From Streptomyces sp. D2-8 (GTDB taxonomy: Bacteria > Actinomycetota > Actinomycetes > Streptomycetales > Streptomycetaceae), in the NCBI RefSeq assembly GCF_023184515.1, contig NZ_JAAHBP010000008.1, forward strand, positions 248,001 to 312,000: a stretch of DNA of 64,000 bases, read 5' to 3'. The position numbers were made by a program, and so were the translations under genes. Below the pieces are notes generated by a model. The model was not told the DNA's origin. It saw only the letters and a list, made by a program, of their open reading frames with translations, and did no database searches. Of this stretch, positions 15,939 through 24,108 are shown one piece after another. The number at the start of each line of letters is the position of its first letter. Positions within the stretch are counted from its first letter, which is position 1.

Positions 15939-17537
15939 ATGGACGTGATGCCACTGCTGCTGCTCGTGGCGGGCAGTGCCGCGATCGCCGCGGCCGCGCG
16001 GCGCACCCCGGTGCCGGCGCCACTGCTGCTGGTGGCCGTGGCACTGGCGGTCAGCTACGTCCCAGGGGTGCCCGAGTACACGCTCGACCCGCACATCGTC
16101 CTGCCGCTCATCCTGCCCCCGCTGCTGCACACCGCCGCCACCGACAGCTCCTACCTCGACCTGCGGGCGCAGCTGCGGCCGGTCGCGATGCTGTCCGTCG
16201 GGTACGTGCTGTTCGCGACCTTCGTCGTCGGCTGGGCCCTGTACCTGATCGTGCCGGGCATGCCGCTGACCGCTGCCCTGGTCTTCGGGGCGGTGGTGGC
16301 GCCCCCGGACGCGGTCGCGGCGACGGCGGTGGCCCGCCGGGTCGGGCTGCCGTCGCGGATCACCACGATCCTCCAGGGCGAGTCCCTGCTGAACGACGCC
16401 ACCGCGATCACCGCCTACCGGGTGGCCCTGGCCGCCGCCGTCGGCGAGGGCGCGACCTGGGCCGGGGGCATCGGCGAATTCCTGCTCGCGGCGGTCGGCG
16501 GCGTCGTGGTGGGCCTGCTGCTGATGGCGCCGATCCACTGGCTGCGCACGCACGTGAAGGAGGCGCTGCCGCAGAACACGCTCTCCCTTCTGATCCCGTT
16601 CGTCGCGTACGCCGTCGCCGAGCAGGTGCACGCCTCCGGTGTCCTCGCGGTCGTGGTCGTCGCGCTCTACCTGGGGCACCGCGCGTGGGAGGTCGATTTC
16701 GCGACGCGTCTGCAGGAGGAGGCGGTCTGGAAGATGGTCGCCTTCGTCCTGGAGTCGGCGGTGTTCGCGCTGATCGGACTGCAGCTGCCGGTGGTCCTGA
16801 AGGGCCTCGGGGAGTACGAGGGAGCCGAGGCCGCCTGGTACGCGGTCGCCGTCTTCCTGATCGTCGTCGCGACCCGGTTCGTCTGGGTGTACCCCGCCAC
16901 CTTCCTGCCGCGGCTGCTGTCGGCCCGGGTGCGGGAACGGGAGGAGAACCCGACCTGGAAGGGGCCGTTCGTCATCGCGTGGGCGGGGATGCGGGGCGTG
17001 GTCTCGCTGGCCATCGCCTTCTCGATCCCGCTCACCATGCACGACGGCGAGGAGCCGTTCCCGCAGCGCAACCTCATCCTCTTCCTGACCTTCACGACCG
17101 TCATCGGGACCCTCGTGGTGCAGGGCCTGACTCTGCCCCCGCTGATCCGGCTGCTGAAGTTCCCCGGGCGGGACGCCCAGACCGAGACGCTCGCCGAGGC
17201 CAATGCCCAGGCGCAGGCCTCCAGGGCCGCCGGACGGCGCCTGGACGAGCTCCTGGCCGACGAGCGCAACGCACTGCCCGCCCCGCTCGCCGACCGGCTG
17301 CGCATCGTCCTGGAGCGCCGCCGCAACGCCGTCTGGGAACGGCTCGGGCAGGCCAACCCGGTCACCGGGGAGTCCGTCGACGACACCTACCGGCGGCTGT
17401 CGCGGGAGATGATCAGCGCCGAGCGCGAGGTGTTCGTGAGGCTCCGGGACGGCCGCTACATCGACGACGAGATGCTGCGGACCCTGCTGCGCAGGCTGGA
17501 CCTGGAGGAGGCGGCGGCCTTCCGCGAGGCGGCCTGA
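15939..17537 (+). CDS. CPA1-family Na+/H+ antiporter
   Basis: 532 residues. About twelve membrane helices fill the first 410 residues (for example LILPPLLHTAATDSS, GAVVAPPDAVAATAVARR with the ion-binding Pro-Asp, and GESLLNDATAITAYRVAL with the conserved Asn-Asp). The C-terminal 120 residues are a charged cytoplasmic tail (RRLDELLADERN, REMISAEREVFVRLRDGRY), as in NhaP/YjcE proteins. It would exchange Na+ or K+ for protons at the membrane. Start ATG 15939 follows GGGCGAGAACG. Confidence 0.9.
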   Translation: MDVMPLLLLVAGSAAIAAAARRTPVPAPLLLVAVALAVSYVPGVPEYTLDPHIVLPLILPPLLHTAATDSSYLDLRAQLRPVAMLSVGYVLFATFVVGWALYLIVPGMPLTAALVFGAVVAPPDAVAATAVARRVGLPSRITTILQGESLLNDATAITAYRVALAAAVGEGATWAGGIGEFLLAAVGGVVVGLLLMAPIHWLRTHVKEALPQNTLSLLIPFVAYAVAEQVHASGVLAVVVVALYLGHRAWEVDFATRLQEEAVWKMVAFVLESAVFALIGLQLPVVLKGLGEYEGAEAAWYAVAVFLIVVATRFVWVYPATFLPRLLSARVREREENPTWKGPFVIAWAGMRGVVSLAIAFSIPLTMHDGEEPFPQRNLILFLTFTTVIGTLVVQGLTLPPLIRLLKFPGRDAQTETLAEANAQAQASRAAGRRLDELLADERNALPAPLADRLRIVLERRRNAVWERLGQANPVTGESVDDTYRRLSREMISAEREVFVRLRDGRYIDDEMLRTLLRRLDLEEAAAFREAA

Positions 17538-17582
17538 CGACGGGGCGGCTTGACGACGGGGCGGCTTGACGACGGGGCGGTG
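17535..17582. repeat. Three tandem 16-bp repeats between convergent genes
   Basis: Unit TGACGACGGGGCGGCT repeated three times, starting on the antiporter stop codon. It fills the gap to the convergent PLP-enzyme gene. Each copy carries another TGA. Confidence 0.75.
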
Positions 17583-17584
17583 CC

Positions 17585-18493
17585 TCAGGGGAAGGGGCGG
17601 CCGGTGACCACGGCCGCCACGGCCGTGCCGCGGGGGAAGGCGCCTTCGCCGGCCAGGGTGACCAGTCCGAACAGCAGCTTGGCGACATACAGGCGCTCGA
17701 CGGGCAGGCCGTGCCGGTGCTCGAAGTCCGCCGCGAAGGCGTCGAGCTCGGCGGGCACGCGCGCGTAGCCGCCGAAGTGGAAGCGGTCCTCCAGGCTCCA
17801 GGTGCCGCGCCGCCCACCGAAGGCCTCACGCTGCAAGGCTTCCGTCTCGGCGGCCAGGAACCCGCCCCTGAGCACCGGCACGCCCAGGGCCCGCCGGCCG
17901 GGAGCGAGACCGGCGGCCAGCCCCGCGAGCGTGCCACCGGTGCCGCAGGCCACGGCGACGACCTCGGCGTGGCCGCGCAGCTCGGCGCCGAGCGCCCGGC
18001 AGCCGCGTACGGCCTCGGCGTTGCTGCCGCCTTCGGGGACGACATACGCCTCCTCGGCGCCCGCCGCGCCCAGGATGCCCGCCAGGATCCGCGGCTCGGA
18101 CTTGCGGCGGTAGGTCGCCCTGTCGACGAAGTGCAGCCGCATGCCGTCGGCCGTACAGCGGGCCAGCGAGGGGTTGAGGGGCCGGCCGGCGAGCTCGTCG
18201 CCGCGTACGACACCGACCGTGGGGATGTTGAGCAGCCGGCCGGCCGCGGCCGTGGCGCGCAGGTGGTTGGACCAGGCACCGCCGAAGGTGACGACGGTAC
18301 GGCCGGCCGCCGCGGTCAGGTTCGGCGCGAGCTTGCGCCACTTGTTGCCGATCAGCTCCGGGTGGATCAGATCGTCCCGCTTCAACAGCAGCCGCACGCC
18401 CCGACGCTCGAACCGGCTGTCCACGGCTTCCTGCACCGGCGAGGGCAGCCGGGGGCGCAGCGCGGCGAGTCCGGGGGTGTCGGGGCTGGTCAC
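17585..18493 (-). CDS. PLP-dependent ACC deaminase / D-cysteine desulfhydrase family enzyme
   Basis: 302 residues. Family motifs: LLLKRDDLIHPELIGNKWRK with the PLP lysine, VTFGGAWSNHLRATAAAG, EGGSNAEAVRGCRA and the phosphate loop ACGTGGTLAGLAAG. Enzymes of this group split D-cysteine or 1-aminocyclopropane-1-carboxylate to ammonia and an oxo acid; the sequence alone does not decide. Start GTG 18493 is best guess, no strong ribosome site. It is divergent from the encapsulin gene. A sulfur-amino-acid enzyme beside an encapsulin is notable because other family 2 shells carry cysteine desulfurase, but it lacks an obvious disordered targeting tail. Confidence 0.85.
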   Translation of the reverse strand: MTSPDTPGLAALRPRLPSPVQEAVDSRFERRGVRLLLKRDDLIHPELIGNKWRKLAPNLTAAAGRTVVTFGGAWSNHLRATAAAGRLLNIPTVGVVRGDELAGRPLNPSLARCTADGMRLHFVDRATYRRKSEPRILAGILGAAGAEEAYVVPEGGSNAEAVRGCRALGAELRGHAEVVAVACGTGGTLAGLAAGLAPGRRALGVPVLRGGFLAAETEALQREAFGGRRGTWSLEDRFHFGGYARVPAELDAFAADFEHRHGLPVERLYVAKLLFGLVTLAGEGAFPRGTAVAAVVTGRPFP

Positions 18494-18761
18494 CGGGCCA
18501 TTGTCACCCGGGAGTGGGGGAGGCGGGGGCTCGGGGCTGACGCCGTTCTCCGCGCCCGTTCTCCGCGCCCGGGCACCCGATCCGAGGCCTGGACGCGGGT
18601 GCTTCCGAACGCCGCAACGGGCCCCCTCTGCCCAGCAGCGCGAAGATCCATTCCCGCTCTTTCGGGTAATAGCACCACGACGTTGAGTGAGGAAGGCTTG
18701 CCCGTGCACATCGATGCCCGAGGCATATGGGCGTCGGTCACAACCGGGAGGGCAGTTCTCT

Positions 18762-20168
18762 ATGTCGGTAGGCGAAGAGGTCCGCACGGAGCAGACCAAG
18801 CCGCAGCAGAGTCTCGGCACGGCGGCCGCGCGGAACCTGGCCACCACGACCAAGTCCGTGCCGCAGATGCAGGAGATCAGCTCCCGCTGGCTGCTGCGGA
18901 TGCTGCCGTGGGTCGACATCCAGGGTGGTACGTACCGGGTGAACCGGCGGCTGACGTTCGCCGTGGGCGACGGCCGGCTCACGTTCGTGAAGACCGGCGA
19001 CCGTGTCGAGATCATCCCCGCGGAACTGGGCGAGCTGCCGGCACTGCGGTCGTACGAGGACGAGGAGGTGCTCTTCGAGATCGCCCGCCGCTGCGAGCAG
19101 CGGGAGATCGCGGCGGGCGACGTGATCGCGTCGTTCGGCAGCCCGGCCGACGAGGTGTACCTCCTGGCGCACGGCAGGGTCGAGAAGGTCGGCACAGGCC
19201 CCTACGGGGACGACGAGTCCCTCGGAGTCCTCGCCGACGGTGCCTACTTCGGCGACGACGCGCTGCTGAACGAGGACGCGATCTGGGAGTACACGGCCCG
19301 CGCCCTCACCGCGTGCACCGTGCTCGTGCTGCCCCGCCAGGAGTTCGAGCAGGTCGCGGAGCGCTCGGACACCCTGCGCGAACACCTCCAGCAGCGCCGC
19401 GCGATCCCCTCGCAGCGCTCCAACAAGTACGGCGAGAAGGAGATCGACCTCTCCTCCGGCCACTCCGGCGAGCCGGACATCCCGCACACCTTCGTCGACT
19501 ACGACGCCCGGCCCCGTGAGTACGAACTGAGCGTCGCCCAGACCGTGCTGCGCATCCACACGCGCGTGGCCGACCTCTACAACCAGCCCATGAACCAGAC
19601 CGAGCAGCAGATCCGGCTGACGGTCGAGGCGCTGAAGGAGCGCCAGGAGCACGAGCTCATCAACAACCGCGACTTCGGTCTTCTGCACAACTGCGAGTAC
19701 GACCAGCGGATCCAGCCGCACGAAGGCGTGCCCGGCCCGGACGACATGGACGAGCTGCTCAGCAGGCGCCGCGGCACCAAGATGCTCCTCGCCCACCCGC
19801 GCGCCATCTCCGCGTTCGGGCGCGAGCTCAACAGGCGCGGGCTGGTGCCCGAGACCATCGACATGGCCGGCAACCGCATCCCGACCTGGCGCGGTGTGCC
19901 GATCTTCCCGTGCAACAAGATCCCGGTCTCGGACGCCCGTACGACGTCGATCATCGCGCTGCGCACCGGCGAGGCCGACCAGGGCGTCATCGGTCTGCGC
20001 GCCTCCGGCATCCCGGACGAGATCGAGCCGAGCCTGTCGGTGCGCTTCATGGGCATCAACGAACAGGCCATCATCAAGTACCTGGTCACGGGCTACTACT
20101 CGGCCGCGGTCCTGGTACCGGACGCGCTCGGCGTCCTGGAGAACGTCGAGATCGGCCGCTGGCGGTGA
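18762..20168 (+). CDS. eshB: Family 2B encapsulin shell protein with inserted cyclic-nucleotide-binding-like domain (EshB/EshA-like)
   Basis: 468 residues. The N-terminal arm and first shell segment (to about residue 90; SSRWLLRMLPWVDIQGGTYRVN) are followed by an inserted CNB-like beta roll (about 95-220; AAGDVIASFGSPADEVYLLAHG, GAYFGDDALL) and then the HK97-type shell part (YELSVAQTVLRIHTRVADLY ... RTGEADQGVIGLRASG). This is the layout of family 2B encapsulins; Streptomyces EshA/EshB are older names for such 52-kDa proteins. The Arg that holds the cyclic-nucleotide phosphate in true CNB domains is not at the expected place. GGAGGG precedes the ATG. The next gene is a polyprenyl synthase, a known cargo class. 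Confidence 0.88.
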   Translation: MSVGEEVRTEQTKPQQSLGTAAARNLATTTKSVPQMQEISSRWLLRMLPWVDIQGGTYRVNRRLTFAVGDGRLTFVKTGDRVEIIPAELGELPALRSYEDEEVLFEIARRCEQREIAAGDVIASFGSPADEVYLLAHGRVEKVGTGPYGDDESLGVLADGAYFGDDALLNEDAIWEYTARALTACTVLVLPRQEFEQVAERSDTLREHLQQRRAIPSQRSNKYGEKEIDLSSGHSGEPDIPHTFVDYDARPREYELSVAQTVLRIHTRVADLYNQPMNQTEQQIRLTVEALKERQEHELINNRDFGLLHNCEYDQRIQPHEGVPGPDDMDELLSRRRGTKMLLAHPRAISAFGRELNRRGLVPETIDMAGNRIPTWRGVPIFPCNKIPVSDARTTSIIALRTGEADQGVIGLRASGIPDEIEPSLSVRFMGINEQAIIKYLVTGYYSAAVLVPDALGVLENVEIGRWR

Positions 20169-20192
20169 CGCTCCCGGTATGCCTGCCGTGTC

Positions 20193-20210
20193 CCCGCCCG
20201 TCAGGGCGGG
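20193..20210 (+). terminator. Hairpin between encapsulin and polyprenyl synthase genes
   Basis: CCCGCCC-GTCA-GGGCGGG, perfect 7-bp stem, in the 110-base spacer. No T-run. Likely an attenuator or mRNA-stability stem that keeps shell protein in excess of cargo; inferred. Confidence 0.55.
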
Positions 20211-20279
20211 TACACCCTCGGGGTACGCGCCCAGCGGCAGCGGAAGCGCCATCGTCCGCTCATTCTCCGAGGCGGTCCC

Positions 20280-21449
20280 ATGGGTGAGTCCCTCACGGAG
20301 TCCAGGACGGAGACGGCGCTGCCCGCCCCCGGTGGGCAGCGCGGCGCCGAGCCCCGGCAGGCTGCCGGGGCTCCGGATGGGCGGGGGCCGATCGGGACGC
20401 AGCGGGACGGCGGGCCGGCACCGGCCGACGGGCACGAGGCGGTCATCCTGCTGGAGCGGGCCCGGGCGGAGGTCGATCCGGTGCTGCGGGCCGCGCTCGG
20501 CTCGCTGCCCGGGCCGATGCGGCGGATCGCGCTCTACCACTTCGGCTGGGAGCAGGCCGACGGCACCCCGGTGGAGGGGGGCTCCGGCAAGGCGATCCGG
20601 CCCGCGCTGGTCCTCGCCGCGGCGGCCGCCCTCGGCGGGTCCGAGGCGCGGGCGGGGGCGGCTCGGGCAGCCGCCGCGGTGGAGCTGGTCCACAACTTCA
20701 CACTGCTGCACGACGACGTGATGGACCGGGACACGACCCGCCGTCACCGCCCCACCGCGTGGACCGTGTTCGGCGACGCCGACGCGATCCTCGCCGGGGA
20801 CACCCTGCAGGCGCTGGCCCTGCGACTGCTCGCCCAGGACCCGCACCCGGCGTCCCCGGCCGCCGCCGCCCGGCTCGCGGACTGCGTGGTCGAACTGTGC
20901 GCGGGGCAGCACGCGGACACGGCCATGGAGCGGTGCGCCCCCGAGGAGGTCACGCTCGACGAGGTGCTCGCCATGGCGGAGGCCAAGACGGGCGCTCTGC
21001 TCGGAAGCGCCTGTGCGATCGGCGGGCTGTACGCGGGCGGGTCGGACGCGGAAGTGATGGCGCTGGACGCGTTCGGCCGGGAGGCCGGGCTCGCCTTCCA
21101 GCTCATCGACGACGTCATCGGCATATGGGGCGACCCTCGCCGCACCGGCAAGCCCGTCGGTGCCGACCTGGCGGCCCGCAAGAAGTCGCTGCCGGTGGTG
21201 GCGGCCTTCGCCTCCGGCACACCGGCGGCGGCCGAACTCGCCGAACTGTACGCACGACCCAGCGAGAAGGAGGACCTGGACCACATCGCCCTGACAGTGG
21301 AGCGCGCGGGCGGCCGTGACTGGGCTCAGGGTCAGGCGGCCGACCGGATGGCCCGGGCGATGCAGCAGCTGGCCCGAGCGGTGCCGGACCCGGAGGCGGC
21401 GGGCGGTCTGCTGGCACTCGCCGAGTTCGTCACGCGGCGCACCAGTTGA
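20280..21449 (+). CDS. Polyprenyl diphosphate synthase, probable encapsulin cargo
   Basis: 389 residues, trans-type isoprenyl diphosphate synthase. First Asp-rich motif DDVMD at residues 145-149 (LLHDDVMDRDTTRRHRPTAW), second motif DDVIGIWGD at 277-285. The first roughly 55 residues are disordered, rich in Gly/Pro/Ala, and absent from ordinary synthases: family 2B encapsulin cargos are targeted through such N-terminal tails. It would condense IPP with allylic diphosphates to a chain whose length cannot be read here. The shell gene lies 111 bases upstream, same strand. Start ATG 20280; GAGGCGG precedes it. Confidence 0.88.
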   Translation: MGESLTESRTETALPAPGGQRGAEPRQAAGAPDGRGPIGTQRDGGPAPADGHEAVILLERARAEVDPVLRAALGSLPGPMRRIALYHFGWEQADGTPVEGGSGKAIRPALVLAAAAALGGSEARAGAARAAAAVELVHNFTLLHDDVMDRDTTRRHRPTAWTVFGDADAILAGDTLQALALRLLAQDPHPASPAAAARLADCVVELCAGQHADTAMERCAPEEVTLDEVLAMAEAKTGALLGSACAIGGLYAGGSDAEVMALDAFGREAGLAFQLIDDVIGIWGDPRRTGKPVGADLAARKKSLPVVAAFASGTPAAAELAELYARPSEKEDLDHIALTVERAGGRDWAQGQAADRMARAMQQLARAVPDPEAAGGLLALAEFVTRRTS

Positions 21450-21939
21450 CGACCCGCAGCAGCGGACGGCCCGCGTCGGTCGGTGGCCCGCAGCGGTTGT
21501 CGGCCGACGGCAGTCAACGGCCGCGGTGGTGGTCGTCCGCGATCAGTCGTCGACCACCGGTAGCCGATGACCGACCGCGGTTGCCGGCCGTCAGCACCCA
21601 TGGCCGACAGCAGCCGATAGACGGCAGCAGCCGATGACCGGCAACACTCGATGGCCGGCAACGGCCGGCGACAGGCAGCACCAGCGACGCCCCTTCGGGC
21701 GACCGAAGGGCAGGACCCCGGAGCGCCGGGGCTGTGCGGCTCCTGACACCGCACAGTCACCGGCCTCCGATCGGCGGGTCCCGCACTTCCCCACGGTGTG
21801 CGGGGCCCGCCCCCCTTCCCGTATCAGTCGAGTTTGGGCAAACGTTCGATCCAATCCCGCCAAGATCCTGCTCGGATCCCCCCGTGCGGGCCAACCCCCC
21901 TACGATCGACGCCCGTCGGGACGAGCGAAGGGGCGGGGC
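21450..21939. other. 490-base gene-free spacer with degenerate repeats
   Basis: The left half (21470-21680) consists of degenerate copies of elements such as GCAGCAGCCGATGACCGG and GGCCGGCAACGGCC, so it looks like slipped, repeat-grown sequence. The right part has two tandem hairpins (21691-21731) and a short AT-richer stretch (TTTGGGCAAACG near 21832) that may be the promoter of the GNAT gene. No gene is seen. Confidence 0.6.
21691..21731 (+). terminator. Tandem hairpins after the encapsulin operon
   Basis: Stem 1 CCCTTCGG-GCGA-CCGAAGGG (21691-21710, 8 bp with a GNRA tetraloop); stem 2 CCCCGG-AGCG-CCGGGG (21716-21731). Placed 240 bases after the synthase stop, probably the end of the shell/cargo transcript. 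Confidence 0.65.
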
Positions 21940-22557
21940 ATGGGTGTGGCCATCCGGACGGCGGGCGAAGAGGACAGGGAGCTGATCGTCCGGCTTCTGG
22001 ACGAGGCGTTCCAGGACGACCCCGTGAGCGGCTGGGTCTTCCCCGGTGCGGAGGACCGCCGTGCCAAGCACCCCGGGCTCATGGCTGCCTTCACCGACAT
22101 CGTGCTCGCGGCCGGCCGCATTGACGTCACCGAGGACGGCTCGGCCTGCGCCCTGTGGCTCCCCATGCCCGCCGACGAGGGCCACGACGACCACGACGCC
22201 GAGGACGAGGGCCCGGCCCAAGTGCGGGAGGCCGTCGACCCGGACAACGAGCGCATCGAGACGATCGGCCGGCTGACGGCCGCGGTCCATCCCACCGGAC
22301 GGGCCCACGAGTACCTGTGGATGATCGGCGTGGCCCCCGGCCGCCAGGGCGAGGGCCTGGGCACCGCGCTCATCGAGGCCGTCCTCGACCGCTGCGACCG
22401 AGAGGGCCTGCCCGCCTACCTGGAGGCCAGCAGCGCCCGCAGCCGCAGACTGTACGAGCGACTCGGCTTCGAGCCCGCCGGCCCGGTCCTCGACCTCCCG
22501 GACGGCCCGGCGATGTGGCCCCTGTGGCGTGAGCCCAGGCCGCACCGGCCCGCCTAG
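21940..22557 (+). CDS. GNAT-family N-acetyltransferase
   Basis: 205 residues. The acetyl-CoA pyrophosphate loop is seen in IGVAPGRQGEGLGTALIEAV (motif A, Q/RxxGxG), and the C-terminal RSRRLYERLGFEPAG is the typical GNAT motif B. An acidic His-rich loop (DEGHDDHDAEDEG, residues about 80-92) is unusual and could bind metal or be simply flexible. Start ATG preceded by GAAGGGG. Acceptor substrate unknown. It is the last gene before the accessory stretch. Confidence 0.85.
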   Translation: MGVAIRTAGEEDRELIVRLLDEAFQDDPVSGWVFPGAEDRRAKHPGLMAAFTDIVLAAGRIDVTEDGSACALWLPMPADEGHDDHDAEDEGPAQVREAVDPDNERIETIGRLTAAVHPTGRAHEYLWMIGVAPGRQGEGLGTALIEAVLDRCDREGLPAYLEASSARSRRLYERLGFEPAGPVLDLPDGPAMWPLWREPRPHRPA

Positions 22558-22690
22558 GGAGTGTCCGCAATGTCCCGCCTGCCGCGTGAGGCCCGGCACG
22601 CTCCCCGAGTGCCTTGAGGGCGTGCAACAAGGTCTAGAGGTCTCGTCCGCCCTGCCCCCTTCGGCGGCACCGTCGCCACGAACCGCTCCA

Positions 22691-23023
22691 TCAGTCCCTT
22701 CGGCACGGCGCGACCCGCGACCGCACGGGCTGTCCGGTCACGGCCATGGGGTCGTGCATGAGGGCCGTGACCAGCGAGCGGTCCCTCGGCCTGGTCATCA
22801 GGTCGGCGACCACGTCGGGGTCCGGCGCGAGCCGTGCGTGCAGCCGCGTGTCGATTTGGCGCAGCAGGTCGGCGCGTCCGGTGAGGTAGTTGAAGGCGGT
22901 ACCCACGGGCACCCCGGCCTCGACACCGGCGTCGCCGAGGGCGGCCCGACGCCCGGGGGTGTGCCGGTCATGCGGAGTCTCTTCTCCCACTTTCGACGGC
23001 TCGCGTAATTCCCTTGCAACCAC
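22691..23023 (-). pseudogene. Remnant of a TetR-family regulator
   Basis: The reverse-strand frame reads GVEAGVPVGTAFNYLTGRAD then LLRQIDTRLHARL, which is the recognition helix and following helix of a TetR domain. The first helix and most of the ligand domain are missing or out of frame. It is divergent from the dihydrofolate-reductase-like gene, and the gap between them holds CACTAC/GTGACTACAAC-type repeats that may be old operators. I read it as a decayed gene; a very short functional version cannot be excluded. Confidence 0.5.
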
Positions 23024-23083
23024 TACAGCAGGAGTGACTACAACTGAAGTCGTTACAGCGGCAGCCTAGGAAAAGAGACCGGC

Positions 23084-23668
23084 TTGCGAAAGCTCACGTA
23101 CTTCATCGCCTGTTCCCTCGACGGCTTCATCGGCGACCCGGACGGCGACGCATCGGCGATGCTCCGTTTCGTCGACGAGGAGTTCCTCGCCTTCCTCAAG
23201 GCGGAATACCCGGAGACCGTGGCCACCCACGGCCGCCGGGCCCTCGGCATCGACGACCTGCCGAACAAGCGGTTCGACACCGTCATCCAGGGGCGGGGCA
23301 GCTACGAGCTCGCCCTGAAGGAAGGCATCGCCAGCCCCTACGCCCACCTGCGCGAGTACGTCGCCTCCAGCACCCTGAAGGAGTCGCCCGACCCGAACGT
23401 CGAGATCGTCGCGGACGACCTGGTCGGCAGGGTCCGCGAACTGAAGTCGGAGGAGAGTGAGTTCGACATCTACCTGTGCGGCGGCTCGAAGGTCGCCGGT
23501 GAACTGATCGACGAGATCGACGAGCTCGTCATCAAGGCCTACCCGCTCGTGTACGGCACGGGCATGCCGATGTTCGGCTCCGGCTTCGCGATCTCGGAGT
23601 TCATCCTCGAATCGGTGCGCACGTTCGGCAACGGCGCGGTGGTGCGCACGTACGGCAGGAAGCGCTGA
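23084..23668 (+). CDS. Dihydrofolate-reductase-family (RibD C-terminal-like) protein
   Basis: 194 residues. The N-terminal KLTYFIACSLDGFIGDPDGD and the late YLCGGSKVAGELIDEIDELV strand-helix are hallmarks of the YyaP/YwjB-RibD_C group, NADPH-dependent reductases of unknown substrate. Start is TTG 23084 with AGGAAAAGAG upstream. It is divergent from the TetR remnant, a common pairing for this family, so it was probably regulated by it before the decay. Confidence 0.85.
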   Translation: MRKLTYFIACSLDGFIGDPDGDASAMLRFVDEEFLAFLKAEYPETVATHGRRALGIDDLPNKRFDTVIQGRGSYELALKEGIASPYAHLREYVASSTLKESPDPNVEIVADDLVGRVRELKSEESEFDIYLCGGSKVAGELIDEIDELVIKAYPLVYGTGMPMFGSGFAISEFILESVRTFGNGAVVRTYGRKR

Positions 23669-23694
23669 GCCTTCGACCGGCCTACCCTGAGGAC

Positions 23695-24024
23695 ATGGGC
23701 AGCGATCAACGCGTCTGTCCGGCCTGCGGACAGCCAGTGGAAACAGTCGTCCGGCGCCACAAGACGCTGGGCGCATGGGTCCCGCTCTGGGTGGCGGGCC
23801 CGTGCAGTAACCCCGCGTGCGGGGGCTACGGCGCGGAGGGTGCCGACAGCGGCCACGCGGGCGAGGGCACCCGGCCCGCGGAAGGTGACCGGGGCGCCGA
23901 AGGTCCCGGGCCCGACGAGCATGCCCGGCACGCCGGTGGAGCCCGGCCCTCCGGGGACACCGTCCCATATGCCGCGAATCCGCCCGAACCGGCCCCGGGA
24001 GAATCCGTCAAGAAGAATTCCTGA
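23695..24024 (+). CDS. Small zinc-ribbon-like hypothetical protein
   Basis: 109 residues. The N-terminal half has two cysteine pairs, VCPACGQPVET and GPCSNPACGG, which look like a zinc ribbon. The second half is disordered and rich in Gly/Glu/Pro/Ala (no sequence pattern of a known domain). Start ATG is 26 bases after the reductase-like gene, same strand. Codon third positions are GC-rich as in true genes. Function unknown. Confidence 0.65.
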   Translation: MGSDQRVCPACGQPVETVVRRHKTLGAWVPLWVAGPCSNPACGGYGAEGADSGHAGEGTRPAEGDRGAEGPGPDEHARHAGGARPSGDTVPYAANPPEPAPGESVKKNS

Positions 24025-24029
24025 GCCCG

Positions 24030-24056
24030 TGTCGAGATGCGCGGCCCGGCTCCGAC
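24030..24056 (+). promoter_or_regulatory. Putative ECF42-type promoter before the DGPF gene
   Basis: TGTCGA (24030-24035), a 17-base spacer and CGAC (24053-24056), 53 bases before the DGPF start. ECF42 sigma factors of Streptomyces are described as using a TGTCGA -35 box and a CG(A/T)C -10 box, and typically drive DGPF genes beside them. Match made by eye. Confidence 0.65.
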
Positions 24057-24108
24057 GTCCCCTGTGAGAGCCGCCCACCGGGGCGGTGAGAGCCGAAGGA
24101 GCGGACTG

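Noticed and set aside
18738..21284. 848-codon minus-strand frame opposite the encapsulin and synthase genes
   Set aside because: Antisense shadow; crosses two genes and their spacer and shows no domain.
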